From: CAYRTD01 sp964595055
Lineage (GTDB): Bacteria > Bacteroidota > Bacteroidia > Bacteroidales > GCA-2748055
Length of the DNA stretch: 29,812 bases
Reading direction: 5' to 3'
Assembly: GCA_964595055.1 (NCBI GenBank)
Contig: CAZQOV010000019.1
Location: 1-29,812 of the forward strand
The first letter of the stretch is position 1. Each line of letters opens with the position of its first letter. Under the pieces are notes generated by a model. That model saw only the letters and a program-made list of their open reading frames with translations, made no database searches and was not told the DNA's origin. Below are positions 15,394 through 23,749 of this stretch, piece by piece. The translations under genes and the position numbers were made by a program.

Positions 15394-16038
15394 TCACTTA
15401 TTTTCCACGAGGCTTTTATGTAGAATACTTCCAGCTTCCGGGCCTGTATTGAAAAGAAGGTCAATAATACTAAGGTTTTGCACAAATCCAAACCTGTTTG
15501 AAAAAACCTGGGTATACTCCACGGGCTTGAAGAGAATATCTTTAATGAGCTTTGTTTTCGGACTGATGATATTTCTAAGATCCTTTTCTTTATCAAGGAA
15601 GACAAATCTGTCGGAGAGGTTTAAATTTATCTCTATTTCCATTTGAGCGAGGATAATTTCAGTGATCTTCATGTTCAGATCCAGAAGGTATTTGGTTTTT
15701 TCATTGAACACCCAGCGATATTCGTCAAAGTAGAATTCAAAAAAGGGTGAAGAGGTATAAGCTGAGACAATGGCCCTGTAATGATCTTTTTGCCAATTGG
15801 TATCATAATCAATATTAATATCTTTCACGAGGGTTTTTTTATGTTTGTTTTTTTTTACCGGTATGCTAAGGTTTATGGCTCCATTAGCACCAAGTATAAC
15901 ACAGCGGTTCCGATAGGTTTGACGGGTATAGGTATCGTATTGCTCAATTATTATCTTTTTTGACGATATTATTCTTGAATAATATTGAACAGGACCGAAG
16001 TAAGTAGAAGGAAGTATGTAAGTATCCTGATTACTCAT
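15394..16038 (-). CDS. WbqC family protein
   Basis: The N-terminus (ILPSTYFGPVQYYSRI), the central KKNKHKKTLVKDINIDYDTNW segment and the overall size match the WbqC-like family (PF08889). The family occurs in polysaccharide clusters and widely in Bacteroidota, with no firmly established biochemical function. I chose the ATG at 16038 (214 aa), because the first ATG at 16071 would add an 11-residue hydrophobic extension before the conserved start. In other Bacteroidota this gene often sits next to lepB and dapB. Here a redox operon on the opposite strand (16294-18788) lies between them. Confidence 0.82.
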   Translation of the reverse strand: MSNQDTYILPSTYFGPVQYYSRIISSKKIIIEQYDTYTRQTYRNRCVILGANGAINLSIPVKKNKHKKTLVKDINIDYDTNWQKDHYRAIVSAYTSSPFFEFYFDEYRWVFNEKTKYLLDLNMKITEIILAQMEIEINLNLSDRFVFLDKEKDLRNIISPKTKLIKDILFKPVEYTQVFSNRFGFVQNLSIIDLLFNTGPEAGSILHKSLVENK

Positions 16039-16260
16039 AATATAAAACTTCAAAGATACAAAAAGCTTCATTCAATGCATCTCCGATTCTGCTGTCAACA
16101 TCAATTGGACCTGTATTCCATTATGCTTTTATTAACAGAGCCAAATTGCCCGTTTCCCGATTAACAATCATTTCATAATAAAGCCTCTAAGGCCTTATTT
16201 AGATTAATTAAATATTCTTCATTTATCCCTCAAAGACCTGTCTTTTCATTTTATTTCGGC

Positions 16261-16268
16261 TATTTTTG
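16261..16268 (+). promoter_or_regulatory. Candidate -7 promoter box before the DUF362 gene
   Basis: TATTTTTG is an exact match to the Bacteroidota -7 consensus TAnnTTTG. It lies 25 bp before the ATG at 16294, which is suitable for a short 5' leader. No convincing -33 element was found. Confidence 0.4.
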
Positions 16269-16293
16269 TGTAAGAACAAAATTTATAAGCCTT

Positions 16294-17205
16294 ATGAAGA
16301 GAAGAGATTTCTTAAAACGAGGAATTAGCGTAGGATTTATTGCAGGCACAGCTTTTACTATGAATCCGCTAAAATTACGTGCCGGGTCAAATTCCGGTAA
16401 TTATGATATGGTTGCCATCAGAGGAGGAAGCGCTGCTTCCATGTTTGACCGGGCAATTGAAGAATATGGAGGAATGAGCAGGATTGTTAAAAAAGGACAA
16501 ACGGTTGTTGTTAAGCCCAATATCGGATGGGATACTTCTCCGGAAAGAGCTGCCAATACAAATCCTGAACTAATTGGAAGGATTGTTGAGCATTGTAAGG
16601 CTGCCGGAGCCAAAAACGTGTTGGTTTTTGACCATACCTGTAATGAATGGACCAAGTGCTATTCCAATAGTGGAATTGAGGCTGCGGTCAAGAAAGCAGG
16701 AGGGAAAATGGTAATGGGAAATAGTGAGAAATATTATCAGGAAGTTGATGTTCCCAAAGGCAAATCCCTTACTTCGGCTGCGGTTCATGAATTAATTCTC
16801 GAATCGGATGTATTCATTAATGTTCCGGTATTAAAGAATCACGGAGGAGCGAACATGACAGTTGCCATGAAGAACCTGATGGGGATTGTCTGGGATCGGG
16901 GTTACTGGCACCGGAATGATTTACATCAATGCATTGCAGACTTTTCTACATGGAGAGAACCTGACCTAAGCGTTGTTGATGCCTATCGTGTTATGAAGAG
17001 GAATGGCCCCAGGGGTGTTTCCGTTGATGATGTGGTTACCATGAAAGCGCAACTTCTGGGCAAAGATATGGTAGCTCTTGATGCAGCAGCAATCAAACTT
17101 TTTGGTAAGGATCCTTTGGAGGTGGATTATGTTCAACTCGCTGAGGAGGCGGGTGTGGGTTCTGCCAACCTTCAGGATATGAATATTGCAAGAATAAAAG
17201 TATGA
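16294..17205 (+). CDS. Tat-exported DUF362 protein
   Basis: The N-terminus is a twin-arginine signal (RRDFLK at 3-8, then a hydrophobic stretch to about 30), so the protein is folded before export to the periplasm and may carry a cofactor. The rest is a DUF362 domain: VVVKPNIGWD near 72-81, VLVFDHTCNEWTKC, and VFINVPVLKNHGGANMTVAMKNLMG. Four cysteines are visible in the mature part (EHCKAAG, DHTCNEWTKCYSN, LHQCIAD), not in a ferredoxin pattern. Its function is unknown. It overlaps the polyferredoxin gene by 4 bp (ATGA), indicating co-translation and a shared redox role. Confidence 0.85.
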   Translation: MKRRDFLKRGISVGFIAGTAFTMNPLKLRAGSNSGNYDMVAIRGGSAASMFDRAIEEYGGMSRIVKKGQTVVVKPNIGWDTSPERAANTNPELIGRIVEHCKAAGAKNVLVFDHTCNEWTKCYSNSGIEAAVKKAGGKMVMGNSEKYYQEVDVPKGKSLTSAAVHELILESDVFINVPVLKNHGGANMTVAMKNLMGIVWDRGYWHRNDLHQCIADFSTWREPDLSVVDAYRVMKRNGPRGVSVDDVVTMKAQLLGKDMVALDAAAIKLFGKDPLEVDYVQLAEEAGVGSANLQDMNIARIKV

Positions 17206-18788
17206 GCTATAAATGGTTGAAATGGACCAGGGTGGCTATTGCCCTGGTTTTCTTTTTTTCTATCAGTTTTATCTTTCTTGATTTTCGGAATGTCATAAAT
17301 GAAAATGGAGTTCAGGCCATAACCTTTCTTCAGTTTATTCCATCACTATTGAAATTTATTACCCTTCTTGGTCTTGCTGGCCTGGGATTTATAATTGTTA
17401 TGGTCCTGACGGTATCTTTGGGAAGAGTATACTGTTCTTCAATTTGTCCCCTGGGGATTTTACAGGATTTTATTAGCAGGGCCGGTAAGAGGTTCAGGAA
17501 AAAGAAACGCTACAAATATAAAAAACCACATTCTGTATTAAGATACAGTGTTTTAGGCATTGTAGTGCTTACCGGCATATTTTTGTCTATTTTTCTCGTG
17601 AACATTCTCGATCCTTACAGTGCATATGGGAAGATGGCCAACCAGTTATTCAGACCCGCAGGAATCTGGATTAATAATGGAATTGCGAGTGTTCTGGAGA
17701 GCATGAATATTTATTTTTTTTACAAGAAGGATCTTCATCCTTTTCATTTTCCCAGTTTTTTGTTTGCCTCACTTTTTATGGCTGTTCTTATCGTTATGGC
17801 AGGTAAGCATGGCAGATTGTATTGTAATACTATCTGTCCTGTAGGCACCTTACTGGGTTTGTTATCCCGGAAATCATTCCTGCGCATCCGGATGAACAAG
17901 TCCAATTGCACACAATGCGGAAAATGTGCTTTCGCATGTAAAGCAGAATGCATCAGTGTGAAGCATATGGAGGTTGATCATTCACGGTGTGTTTCCTGCT
18001 TTAATTGCCTGACAGTGTGCAAAGATTCGGCTATTGATTACAGTTATAAGAAAACGACCCCTTCCCCAGATCTTCAAAACTCCGATGTTGGTCAGGGCCG
18101 GAAAGCTTTTATGATAACTGCTTTGACGGGAATTTTATCCTTTTTCCATGTGAAAAAAATACAGGCGACTCTACCTTCCAACGATCAAGAACCTTTGAAT
18201 AAAAAACCCACTACAATACCGGTAGAGCGGAACTATTTTGTTTCACCCCCGGGCTCTGCCAGCATAGATCATTTTACCAAGATTTGCACTGCCTGTCAGC
18301 TTTGCGTAAGTCAATGCCCTACAGGTGTTCTGCAGCCTTCTTTTAATCAGTTTGGACTGAGCAGCATCATGCAACCACATATGGACTATTTTACAAATTA
18401 TTGTAATTATGAATGTATTAAATGTTCTGAAATCTGTCCTACCGGAGCCATTCTGCCCATTAAAGTGGAAGAAAAGACAACCATTCAATTAGGCAAAGTA
18501 GAATTCATAAAAGAGAACTGTGTTGTTTATACGGAAAGCACAGCCTGTGGTTCATGCTCGGAGCATTGTCCGACACAAGCCGTTAAGATGGTTCCATACA
18601 AAGGCTCTCTTACCATACCGGAAACGGATAATTCCATTTGTGTGGGTTGTGGAGCGTGTGAGTATGCTTGTCCTGTGGTTCCTTATAAAGCGATTTATGT
18701 TGATGGAAATCCAATTCATCTTACAGCCGAATTGCCGGAACAGGAAGCTTTGGAAGAACCTGATTCGGAAGAAGATTTTCCGTTTTGA
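17202..18788 (+). CDS. Membrane polyferredoxin, NapH-NapG-like fusion
   Basis: This looks like two electron-transfer modules in one chain. Residues 1-275 resemble NapH/NosR-type quinol oxidoreductase subunits: several membrane segments, CSSICP (78-83) and CNTICP (208-213) at the ends of helices, then two ferredoxin clusters (C236-C250 and C263-C273). At 299-320 a GRKAFM motif followed by a hydrophobic stretch resembles a Tat-like anchor. Four more [4Fe-4S] motifs then follow, starting at C362, C401, C449 and C480, as in NapG/MauM-type periplasmic polyferredoxins. The expected role is to carry electrons from membrane quinols to the periplasm, with the co-encoded DUF362 protein as likely partner. 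The domain order is read from sequence; direction and partner are inferred. Confidence 0.82.
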   Translation: MSYKWLKWTRVAIALVFFFSISFIFLDFRNVINENGVQAITFLQFIPSLLKFITLLGLAGLGFIIVMVLTVSLGRVYCSSICPLGILQDFISRAGKRFRKKKRYKYKKPHSVLRYSVLGIVVLTGIFLSIFLVNILDPYSAYGKMANQLFRPAGIWINNGIASVLESMNIYFFYKKDLHPFHFPSFLFASLFMAVLIVMAGKHGRLYCNTICPVGTLLGLLSRKSFLRIRMNKSNCTQCGKCAFACKAECISVKHMEVDHSRCVSCFNCLTVCKDSAIDYSYKKTTPSPDLQNSDVGQGRKAFMITALTGILSFFHVKKIQATLPSNDQEPLNKKPTTIPVERNYFVSPPGSASIDHFTKICTACQLCVSQCPTGVLQPSFNQFGLSSIMQPHMDYFTNYCNYECIKCSEICPTGAILPIKVEEKTTIQLGKVEFIKENCVVYTESTACGSCSEHCPTQAVKMVPYKGSLTIPETDNSICVGCGACEYACPVVPYKAIYVDGNPIHLTAELPEQEALEEPDSEEDFPF

Positions 18789-18855
18789 GTTAAAACATTT
18801 GCTTCGGATAGCCATGTTTTTTCAGTTTGAGCATAAAGGCTGAAGTTCCCTCGGC

Positions 18856-18904
18856 AAAAGAAAAGGCCCCGGGCGTTTTTTATACTGCCGGGGTCTTTTC
18901 TTTT
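18856..18904. terminator. Strong bidirectional terminator between polyferredoxin and lepB genes
   Basis: AAAAGAAAAGGCCCCGG (18856-18872) pairs with CCGGGGTCTTTTCTTTT (18888-18904) along 17 bp with one G-U pair and a 15-nt loop. Both strands end in T-rich arms. It serves the converging polyferredoxin gene and the dapB-lepB-lepB operon. Confidence 0.9.
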
Positions 18905-18917
18905 GTCGTAAGGTCGA

Positions 18918-20306
18918 TTATTCTTCTGCACTAACCACTTTAAACAACCGGTTCCATCGAATTTTATTCAGGAATCTTTTGTTCTCATTCAGAGAAAGCC
19001 AGATAAATTTTGGTTTCCCAATAATATGATTTTCCGGCACATAGCCCCAGAAACGGGAATCGGAAGAGCTGTGTCGATTATCACCCATCATCCAGAAATA
19101 ATCCTGCTGAAAAGTGTAAGTATTTGTTTCTTCCCCATTTATGAATATTTTGTCTCCCTTTAATTCAAGGGTATTGTTTTCATAGGCCTCAATAATCCTT
19201 CGGTAAAAAGGAAGTGAAGACGTATTTAAAGTTACCGTAGCTCCTTTTTCAGGGATATAAATCGGTCCGAAATTATCTTCATTCCATTTATACTCTTCAG
19301 AATGCGGAAACATGAGGTAATTATAGCCATTTTTTATAATTCGTTCAACCTTTATAATATCCGGAACTTCTGTTCTAAGCGCCTGAGCTTTTTGATCGGT
19401 TAAGGCTATGTTATAACGGGGATTATATTGAATGCCCAGAGATGCCGGGGGCAAATCGTATTTTTCAAGCGCACGGGCATTGAGGGGATTTCCATTGGTT
19501 TGGACCAGATAGTCATACTGGATACCTTTAAAGTCTGGCTGAGGTATTCCATTCACATATACTTTTCCTTTAATAATCTCAAGACTGTCGCCTGCAATTG
19601 CCACACATCTTTTTATATAATTATCCCTTCTGTCGACAGGACGTACCACGATGCTGTAGTTTTGCTTCACAAGCTCTCTGGCCCTGTTATAATAAATGTC
19701 CCAGTCCTTTTCTTCTTTATCTGCATTTATATCATTGAATCGCATTCTCATGGCTTCAGAACGATAAATATTGTATATACTTGAGGCCGAATTTTCAAGA
19801 GCAACTGTATCGCCAGCGGGAAAATTGAAAACGACAATATCATTACGCTGAACATCTCCAAAACCTGCAAGTCTTTTATAGTCGAGCTGAATCCATTTCA
19901 GATAGGATTCGGTATTGAATAATCTGTTTTGAGAGAATGGGAAAGAAAGTGGAGTGATGGGCGCCCTGGGGCCATAGGCAACTTTTGAAACATATAGATG
20001 ATCACCAACCAGCATAGTGCTTTCCATTGATGGGGTAGGAATCTTATAATTTTGAAACAGGTAAATATTGATCAAGGTAACGGCAATTACCGCAAAAATT
20101 AAGGCATCAAGCCATTCAACAATAGCAGAATTTTTGCCTTCTCTCTTTTTCCAAAAGGTCCAGTTTACCTTTTTGCTCACATACATGTCATATATGATGG
20201 GCAAGCCCAGTAAAAACCAGTAGTTATTCAGCCAAATAACAAATAATGTATATAAAAGAGCGACCAAACCAAATTTGAAATACTTGTTTCTGAAAATTTT
20301 TAGCAT
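18918..20306 (-). CDS. lepB: Signal peptidase I (second of two tandem copies)
   Basis: This membrane protease removes signal peptides from exported proteins. Two membrane segments (about 12-40 and 65-85) precede the catalytic Ser93 in IPTPSMESTM. The catalytic base is K232 in RRDNYIKRCVAIAGD, and box E, GDNRHSSSDSRFWG, is at 408-421. All catalytic elements are present, so the copy should be active. At 462 aa it is far longer than the 324 aa of E. coli LepB, because of long insertions between Ser and Lys and before box E. It lies 10 nt after its paralogue in the dapB operon. Confidence 0.93.
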   Translation of the reverse strand: MLKIFRNKYFKFGLVALLYTLFVIWLNNYWFLLGLPIIYDMYVSKKVNWTFWKKREGKNSAIVEWLDALIFAVIAVTLINIYLFQNYKIPTPSMESTMLVGDHLYVSKVAYGPRAPITPLSFPFSQNRLFNTESYLKWIQLDYKRLAGFGDVQRNDIVVFNFPAGDTVALENSASSIYNIYRSEAMRMRFNDINADKEEKDWDIYYNRARELVKQNYSIVVRPVDRRDNYIKRCVAIAGDSLEIIKGKVYVNGIPQPDFKGIQYDYLVQTNGNPLNARALEKYDLPPASLGIQYNPRYNIALTDQKAQALRTEVPDIIKVERIIKNGYNYLMFPHSEEYKWNEDNFGPIYIPEKGATVTLNTSSLPFYRRIIEAYENNTLELKGDKIFINGEETNTYTFQQDYFWMMGDNRHSSSDSRFWGYVPENHIIGKPKFIWLSLNENKRFLNKIRWNRLFKVVSAEE

Positions 20307-20316
20307 TTTTTTTATC

Positions 20317-21636
20317 TTATTTAATAATTTTAAACATTCTGTTTATTCTAAGTCCTTCAAGAACCCGTTTGCTCGGATCTCTTGAAAACCATGTCATAAC
20401 AGCTTTTCCAACCAGATGATTTTCAGGGACAAATCCCCAGAATCTTGAATCTGCGGAATTATGACGGTTATCACCCAAAACGAAATAATAATTCATTTTA
20501 AAAGTATAAGAACGGCTTAAGGTATCATTTATGTATATCTGCCCCTCGTTTATTTCCAGCTTATTATCTTCATAGACCTTAATGATACGTTCGTAAAGAG
20601 CCAGATTTTTACAATTTATCTCAACGGTTTCTCCCTTCCGGGGAATAATAACCGGTCCGAAATCATCGGTGGTCCAAAGATAGTTTATATCATGAGGAAA
20701 AACCTCGGTATTTCTGAAGGATACGATTGGCTCTGTATATCGTTGAAGACTTTTAACCTCGGACAGGTTTTTTACATATTCTACATTTCCATTGCTTAGC
20801 GGAAGAATATGAAGTGAGTTGTTTGGATTGTAACTGACTTCAGTTGAGTTTATTCCTACTTTGTCGAGTATAGAATCACTTAAACGATGCCTGGAGGTCC
20901 TGACATAATATTTGAATTGCTGATGTCTGAATTCAGGAAGATACGAACCGTTCACCAATACTTTTCCCTTCTCAATTTTTAGTGTATCTCCCGGGAGTCC
21001 CACGCATCGTTTAATATAATTATTGCGTTTGTCTACAGGATGGGTAACAATATCAAAACGGGAATGGATATAATCTCTGCCGTATTGCCTCAAAAGGGAA
21101 TAATAATTCTGACCGGAATATTGAACGACAACGCTATCCCCCTCAGGAAAATTAAAAACAATAATGTCATTCCTCTTTACCTTCGAAAACCCTTTAAGTC
21201 GCTTATAAGGGAATTGAAGCAATTTGCTATAAGTGAGTTTCCCATTGGGAAGAAGATTTGGCATGAAAGGCACTTCAAGGGGTACATTCGGTAATTTCGG
21301 ACCATAACTGATTTTGCTTACAAAAAGATAATCACCTACCAGCAGCGTCTCTTCCATCGAAGCAGTAGGGATTTTATAGGCCTCTATGAAGAAGGTTCTA
21401 ATTCCAAGTGTAATTATCAAAGCCGTAAAAACCGCCAGGATCCATTCAAGAGATGATTTGTATTTTGGGGGAAATTGAACTCTTCTCCATGGAATGACTC
21501 TTGTAACGAACACATCGAAAATGAGCAGGAGCCCCGGAAACAGAAACCAGAACCCGGTCCACAACATAAAACACAGGTATAATGCAGCCCATATTCCTGA
21601 CATTACCCAATTTTTTATGGTGGAGTTAAATTTCAT
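20317..21636 (-). CDS. lepB: Signal peptidase I (first of two tandem copies)
   Basis: This is a paralogue of the following gene with the same architecture: two N-terminal membrane segments, catalytic Ser93 in IPTASMEETL, Lys209 in KRNNYIKRCVGLPGD, and GDNRHNSADSRFWG starting at 388. It is 439 aa. The two copies share domain order and all boxes but differ clearly in the inserted regions, so this is an old duplication and the substrate preferences may differ. It starts 5 nt after dapB, so all three genes are likely one transcript. Confidence 0.93.
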   Translation of the reverse strand: MKFNSTIKNWVMSGIWAALYLCFMLWTGFWFLFPGLLLIFDVFVTRVIPWRRVQFPPKYKSSLEWILAVFTALIITLGIRTFFIEAYKIPTASMEETLLVGDYLFVSKISYGPKLPNVPLEVPFMPNLLPNGKLTYSKLLQFPYKRLKGFSKVKRNDIIVFNFPEGDSVVVQYSGQNYYSLLRQYGRDYIHSRFDIVTHPVDKRNNYIKRCVGLPGDTLKIEKGKVLVNGSYLPEFRHQQFKYYVRTSRHRLSDSILDKVGINSTEVSYNPNNSLHILPLSNGNVEYVKNLSEVKSLQRYTEPIVSFRNTEVFPHDINYLWTTDDFGPVIIPRKGETVEINCKNLALYERIIKVYEDNKLEINEGQIYINDTLSRSYTFKMNYYFVLGDNRHNSADSRFWGFVPENHLVGKAVMTWFSRDPSKRVLEGLRINRMFKIIK

Positions 21637-21641
21637 TTTTA

Positions 21642-22355
21642 TCAGATTCCCAGAAGGTCCCGCATGGTGAATACACCTTTTCGATTCTTCATAAACTCTG
21701 CAGCCACCACGGCACCCTCTGCAAACCCTTTTCGGCTTTTCGCGGTGTGAGTTAATTCAATGAAGTCTTCATCAGATTCGTATCGAACTTTATGAATGCC
21801 TTTTACGTCACCTGAACGTATAGCTTTGACCATTATTTCGTCCTTCCCGGCATCATCCAGTTTCCAGCCTGTTTTTCTCGTCAATTGTTCTTCAATGATC
21901 TGGGCGATAGAAACAGCAGTGCCACTTGGCGAATCGAGCTTTTGAGTATGATGAGTTTCCTCGATTGAAACATCATAATTGGCAAATTTATTCATAATTC
22001 TTGCCATCTGTTCATTTAAAACGAAAAAAAGATTTACTCCAATGCTGAAATTGGAGGCATAAAAAAGACTTTTATTCCCGCTTAAACATTTTTCTTTCAC
22101 GCTGTCTATTTCATCATGCCAACCCGTTGTCCCTGTGACTACCGGGAGATTTAGTTCAAAACATCTGTATAAATTATCCAGAACAGATGAAGGAGTAGTG
22201 AATTCAATAGCAAGATCTGCCTTTTCTGCAAGTGAAGAACTAAGATCTTCAGTATTATGAACGTCAATTATACCGGATATTGTGTGGCCTCTTTCAATGG
22301 CTGCTTTCTCGATTTCATGCCCCATTTTGCCATAGCCGATTAATATTATTCTCAT
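21642..22355 (-). CDS. dapB: 4-hydroxy-tetrahydrodipicolinate reductase
   Basis: This NAD(P)H enzyme of the lysine/diaminopimelate pathway feeds peptidoglycan synthesis. The nucleotide-binding GYGKMG is at 7-12, EFTTPSSV at 51-58, GTTGW at 75-79 and ASNFSIGVN at 100-108. The active-site segment EETHHTQKLDSPSGTA at 132-147 contains the catalytic His and Lys. At 237 aa it is slightly shorter than the E. coli enzyme (273 aa), as is usual in Bacteroidota. It heads the dapB-lepB-lepB operon. Confidence 0.95.
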   Translation of the reverse strand: MRIILIGYGKMGHEIEKAAIERGHTISGIIDVHNTEDLSSSLAEKADLAIEFTTPSSVLDNLYRCFELNLPVVTGTTGWHDEIDSVKEKCLSGNKSLFYASNFSIGVNLFFVLNEQMARIMNKFANYDVSIEETHHTQKLDSPSGTAVSIAQIIEEQLTRKTGWKLDDAGKDEIMVKAIRSGDVKGIHKVRYESDEDFIELTHTAKSRKGFAEGAVVAAEFMKNRKGVFTMRDLLGI

Positions 22356-22667
22356 GAAAAGATATTTTAGGGCCTAAAAATAGTCTTTTTAACGTAAATC
22401 TGCGAAGAACAAATGAAAAAGATGAGGGAATCAAAGCAACAGAAAATTCCCTTGTGAGGGAGAACAATAATTCCTCCGGTAGCTTATCTATAATAAACAT
22501 CTGTTTAGGATAAATGAAGCAGGAAATATTTTTAACCGGTAAATTATGAAGTATTTAACCTTGAATAAAAAGATTAGTCTTGACCAGTTTGGGAAAACGT
22601 TTACCGTGCAGGGGGGAAAGCAAAAACTTCGGTATCGTTTTTATTAAGGATACCGGCATAAGGAATC

Positions 22668-22922
22668 ATGGAGATTTCTCAAAATGATCAAATGCATTTT
22701 AATACGGAAAGAATGTGCGATAACGATTTTCGTTTTGTGGAGTTTATTGACAAAACCAATACAACGGATAAAATCCAGGTAGAATTTTTGATTAATTGCA
22801 TAATTAATAGATTTTCATTTTGTATATTTTTAAAATCAGAATGTCCGTCAAAAGAAGAGGCAATTGAACATTACCTTCCTTCCAGGAAATGCCTGATTAC
22901 CTTGAACCATAGAAAAACATGA
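22668..22922 (+). CDS. Hypothetical small protein (doubtful)
   Basis: This is an 84-codon ORF starting MEISQNDQMHF. The translation has mixed, not strongly biased composition (acidic first half, a hydrophobic patch VEFLINCIINRFSFCIFL, basic end), so it is not an obvious artefact. No family is recognised, there is no ribosome binding site, and it is antisense to the surrounding operons. It may be a decayed gene. Confidence 0.2.
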   Translation: MEISQNDQMHFNTERMCDNDFRFVEFIDKTNTTDKIQVEFLINCIINRFSFCIFLKSECPSKEEAIEHYLPSRKCLITLNHRKT

Positions 22923-22958
22923 TGATATCGTAACCGTGTAGAATGAAAAATGTAGAGC

Positions 22959-22997
22959 AAAAAAGAAAAAAACCGCCCGATTTTTACCGGGCGGTTT
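22959..22997 (-). terminator. Intrinsic terminator of the thrS-infC-rpmI-rplT operon
   Basis: On the minus strand, AAACCGCCCG (22997-22988) pairs perfectly with CGGGCGGTTT (22979-22970) around an 8-nt loop. A long U-rich tail runs to 22959. It lies just after the rplT stop codon. Confidence 0.92.
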
Positions 22998-23018
22998 ATA
23001 TTTATGGGGACTGAGTTA

Positions 23019-23366
23019 TTATTCCTTAACTTTTTTTACTATTGCTTCAAAAGCTTCAGGATCATTCATTGCCAAATCTGCAAGTGTTTTTCGGCTGATC
23101 TCAATATTATGTTTATGAAGCAATCCCATGAACTGTGAATAGGAGAGGCCATGTTGTCTTGCTCCTGCATTAATTCTCTGGATCCAGAGGGCCCTGAAAT
23201 TTCTCTTTTTTGTTTTCCTGTCTCGGTAAGAGTATTGAAGTCCTTTTTCAAGGGCATTTTTTGCTACGGTCCAGACATTTTTTCTTCTTCCAAATTGTCC
23301 TTTAACCTGTTTGTAAACCTTCTTTTTTCTTTTTTTTGCTGCTGCAGAATTAACTGATCGTGGCAT
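23019..23366 (-). CDS. rplT: 50S ribosomal protein L20
   Basis: L20 binds 23S rRNA early in large-subunit assembly and, in several bacteria, represses its own operon by binding the mRNA. MPRSVNSAAAKKRKKKVYKQ, then GRRKN, FRALWIQRINAGAR and YSQFMGLL, are the conserved L20 segments. The 115-aa length is standard. It is the last gene of the operon and is followed by a strong terminator. Confidence 0.97.
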   Translation of the reverse strand: MPRSVNSAAAKKRKKKVYKQVKGQFGRRKNVWTVAKNALEKGLQYSYRDRKTKKRNFRALWIQRINAGARQHGLSYSQFMGLLHKHNIEISRKTLADLAMNDPEAFEAIVKKVKE

Positions 23367-23399
23367 TTTCTTAATTTTTTTGAGTGCAAGCGTTCCTTT

Positions 23400-23430
23400 A
23401 CCGGAAACTTTTTGGGCTGTACACTCCGGT
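23400..23430 (-). other. Candidate hairpin in the rpmI-rplT spacer
   Basis: ACCGGA (23430-23425 on the minus strand) can pair with TCCGGT (23405-23400). An overlapping GAGTG (23426-23422) can instead pair with CACTC (23386-23382). The two pairings compete and lie directly before rplT, where L20 feedback sites could be placed. The evidence is weak: short stems and no comparison available. Confidence 0.25.
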
Positions 23431-23441
23431 TAAATACTAAT

Positions 23442-23639
23442 TTACTTCATAGCAAGGAGTTGCTTGATATTCGTTTCATCTGTTTTATCAACAGTGCCAA
23501 AATAACCAAGGTTCCTCTTTCTTTTCTTTGCTTTTTTTGTCAAAATATGACTTTTATAAGCATGTTTTCTCTTGATTTTTCCCGTTCCTGTCAAAGTAAA
23601 TCTCTTCTTTGCACCGGGGTTTGTTTTCATCTTAGGCAT
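23442..23639 (-). CDS. rpmI: 50S ribosomal protein L35
   Basis: This is a small basic ribosomal protein of 65 aa. PKMKTNPGAKKRFTLTGTGKIKRKHAYKSH, with the conserved KKRF and KSHIL segments, is characteristic. It sits between infC and rplT in the conserved order. The 110-nt spacer before it carries several AGTGA units right after the infC stop. Confidence 0.97.
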   Translation of the reverse strand: MPKMKTNPGAKKRFTLTGTGKIKRKHAYKSHILTKKAKKRKRNLGYFGTVDKTDETNIKQLLAMK

Positions 23640-23749
23640 TACTCAAAAATTTATTATTTGCGTACTTATCAATTATTTTAAGTATTGATGTTTGTATATG
23701 TGATTTTTGCAGATTCACTTCTTCACTTCCTCTCACTCACTAAATCCTT

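Larger units (their letters stand above)
22356..23018. other. 663-bp intergenic region with fragments and hairpins
   Basis: Apart from the rplT terminator, this region holds no gene I can defend. It contains a 33-codon ORF on the plus strand (22546-22647) and an 84-codon one (22668-22922). There are two hairpins: GGGAAT/ATTCCC (22426-22431 and 22446-22451) and CGGTATC/GATACCG (22630-22636 and 22649-22655). The mix of short frames suggests decayed coding sequence, but no family is recognisable. The dapB operon promoter should lie near 22356-22450. Confidence 0.4.
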
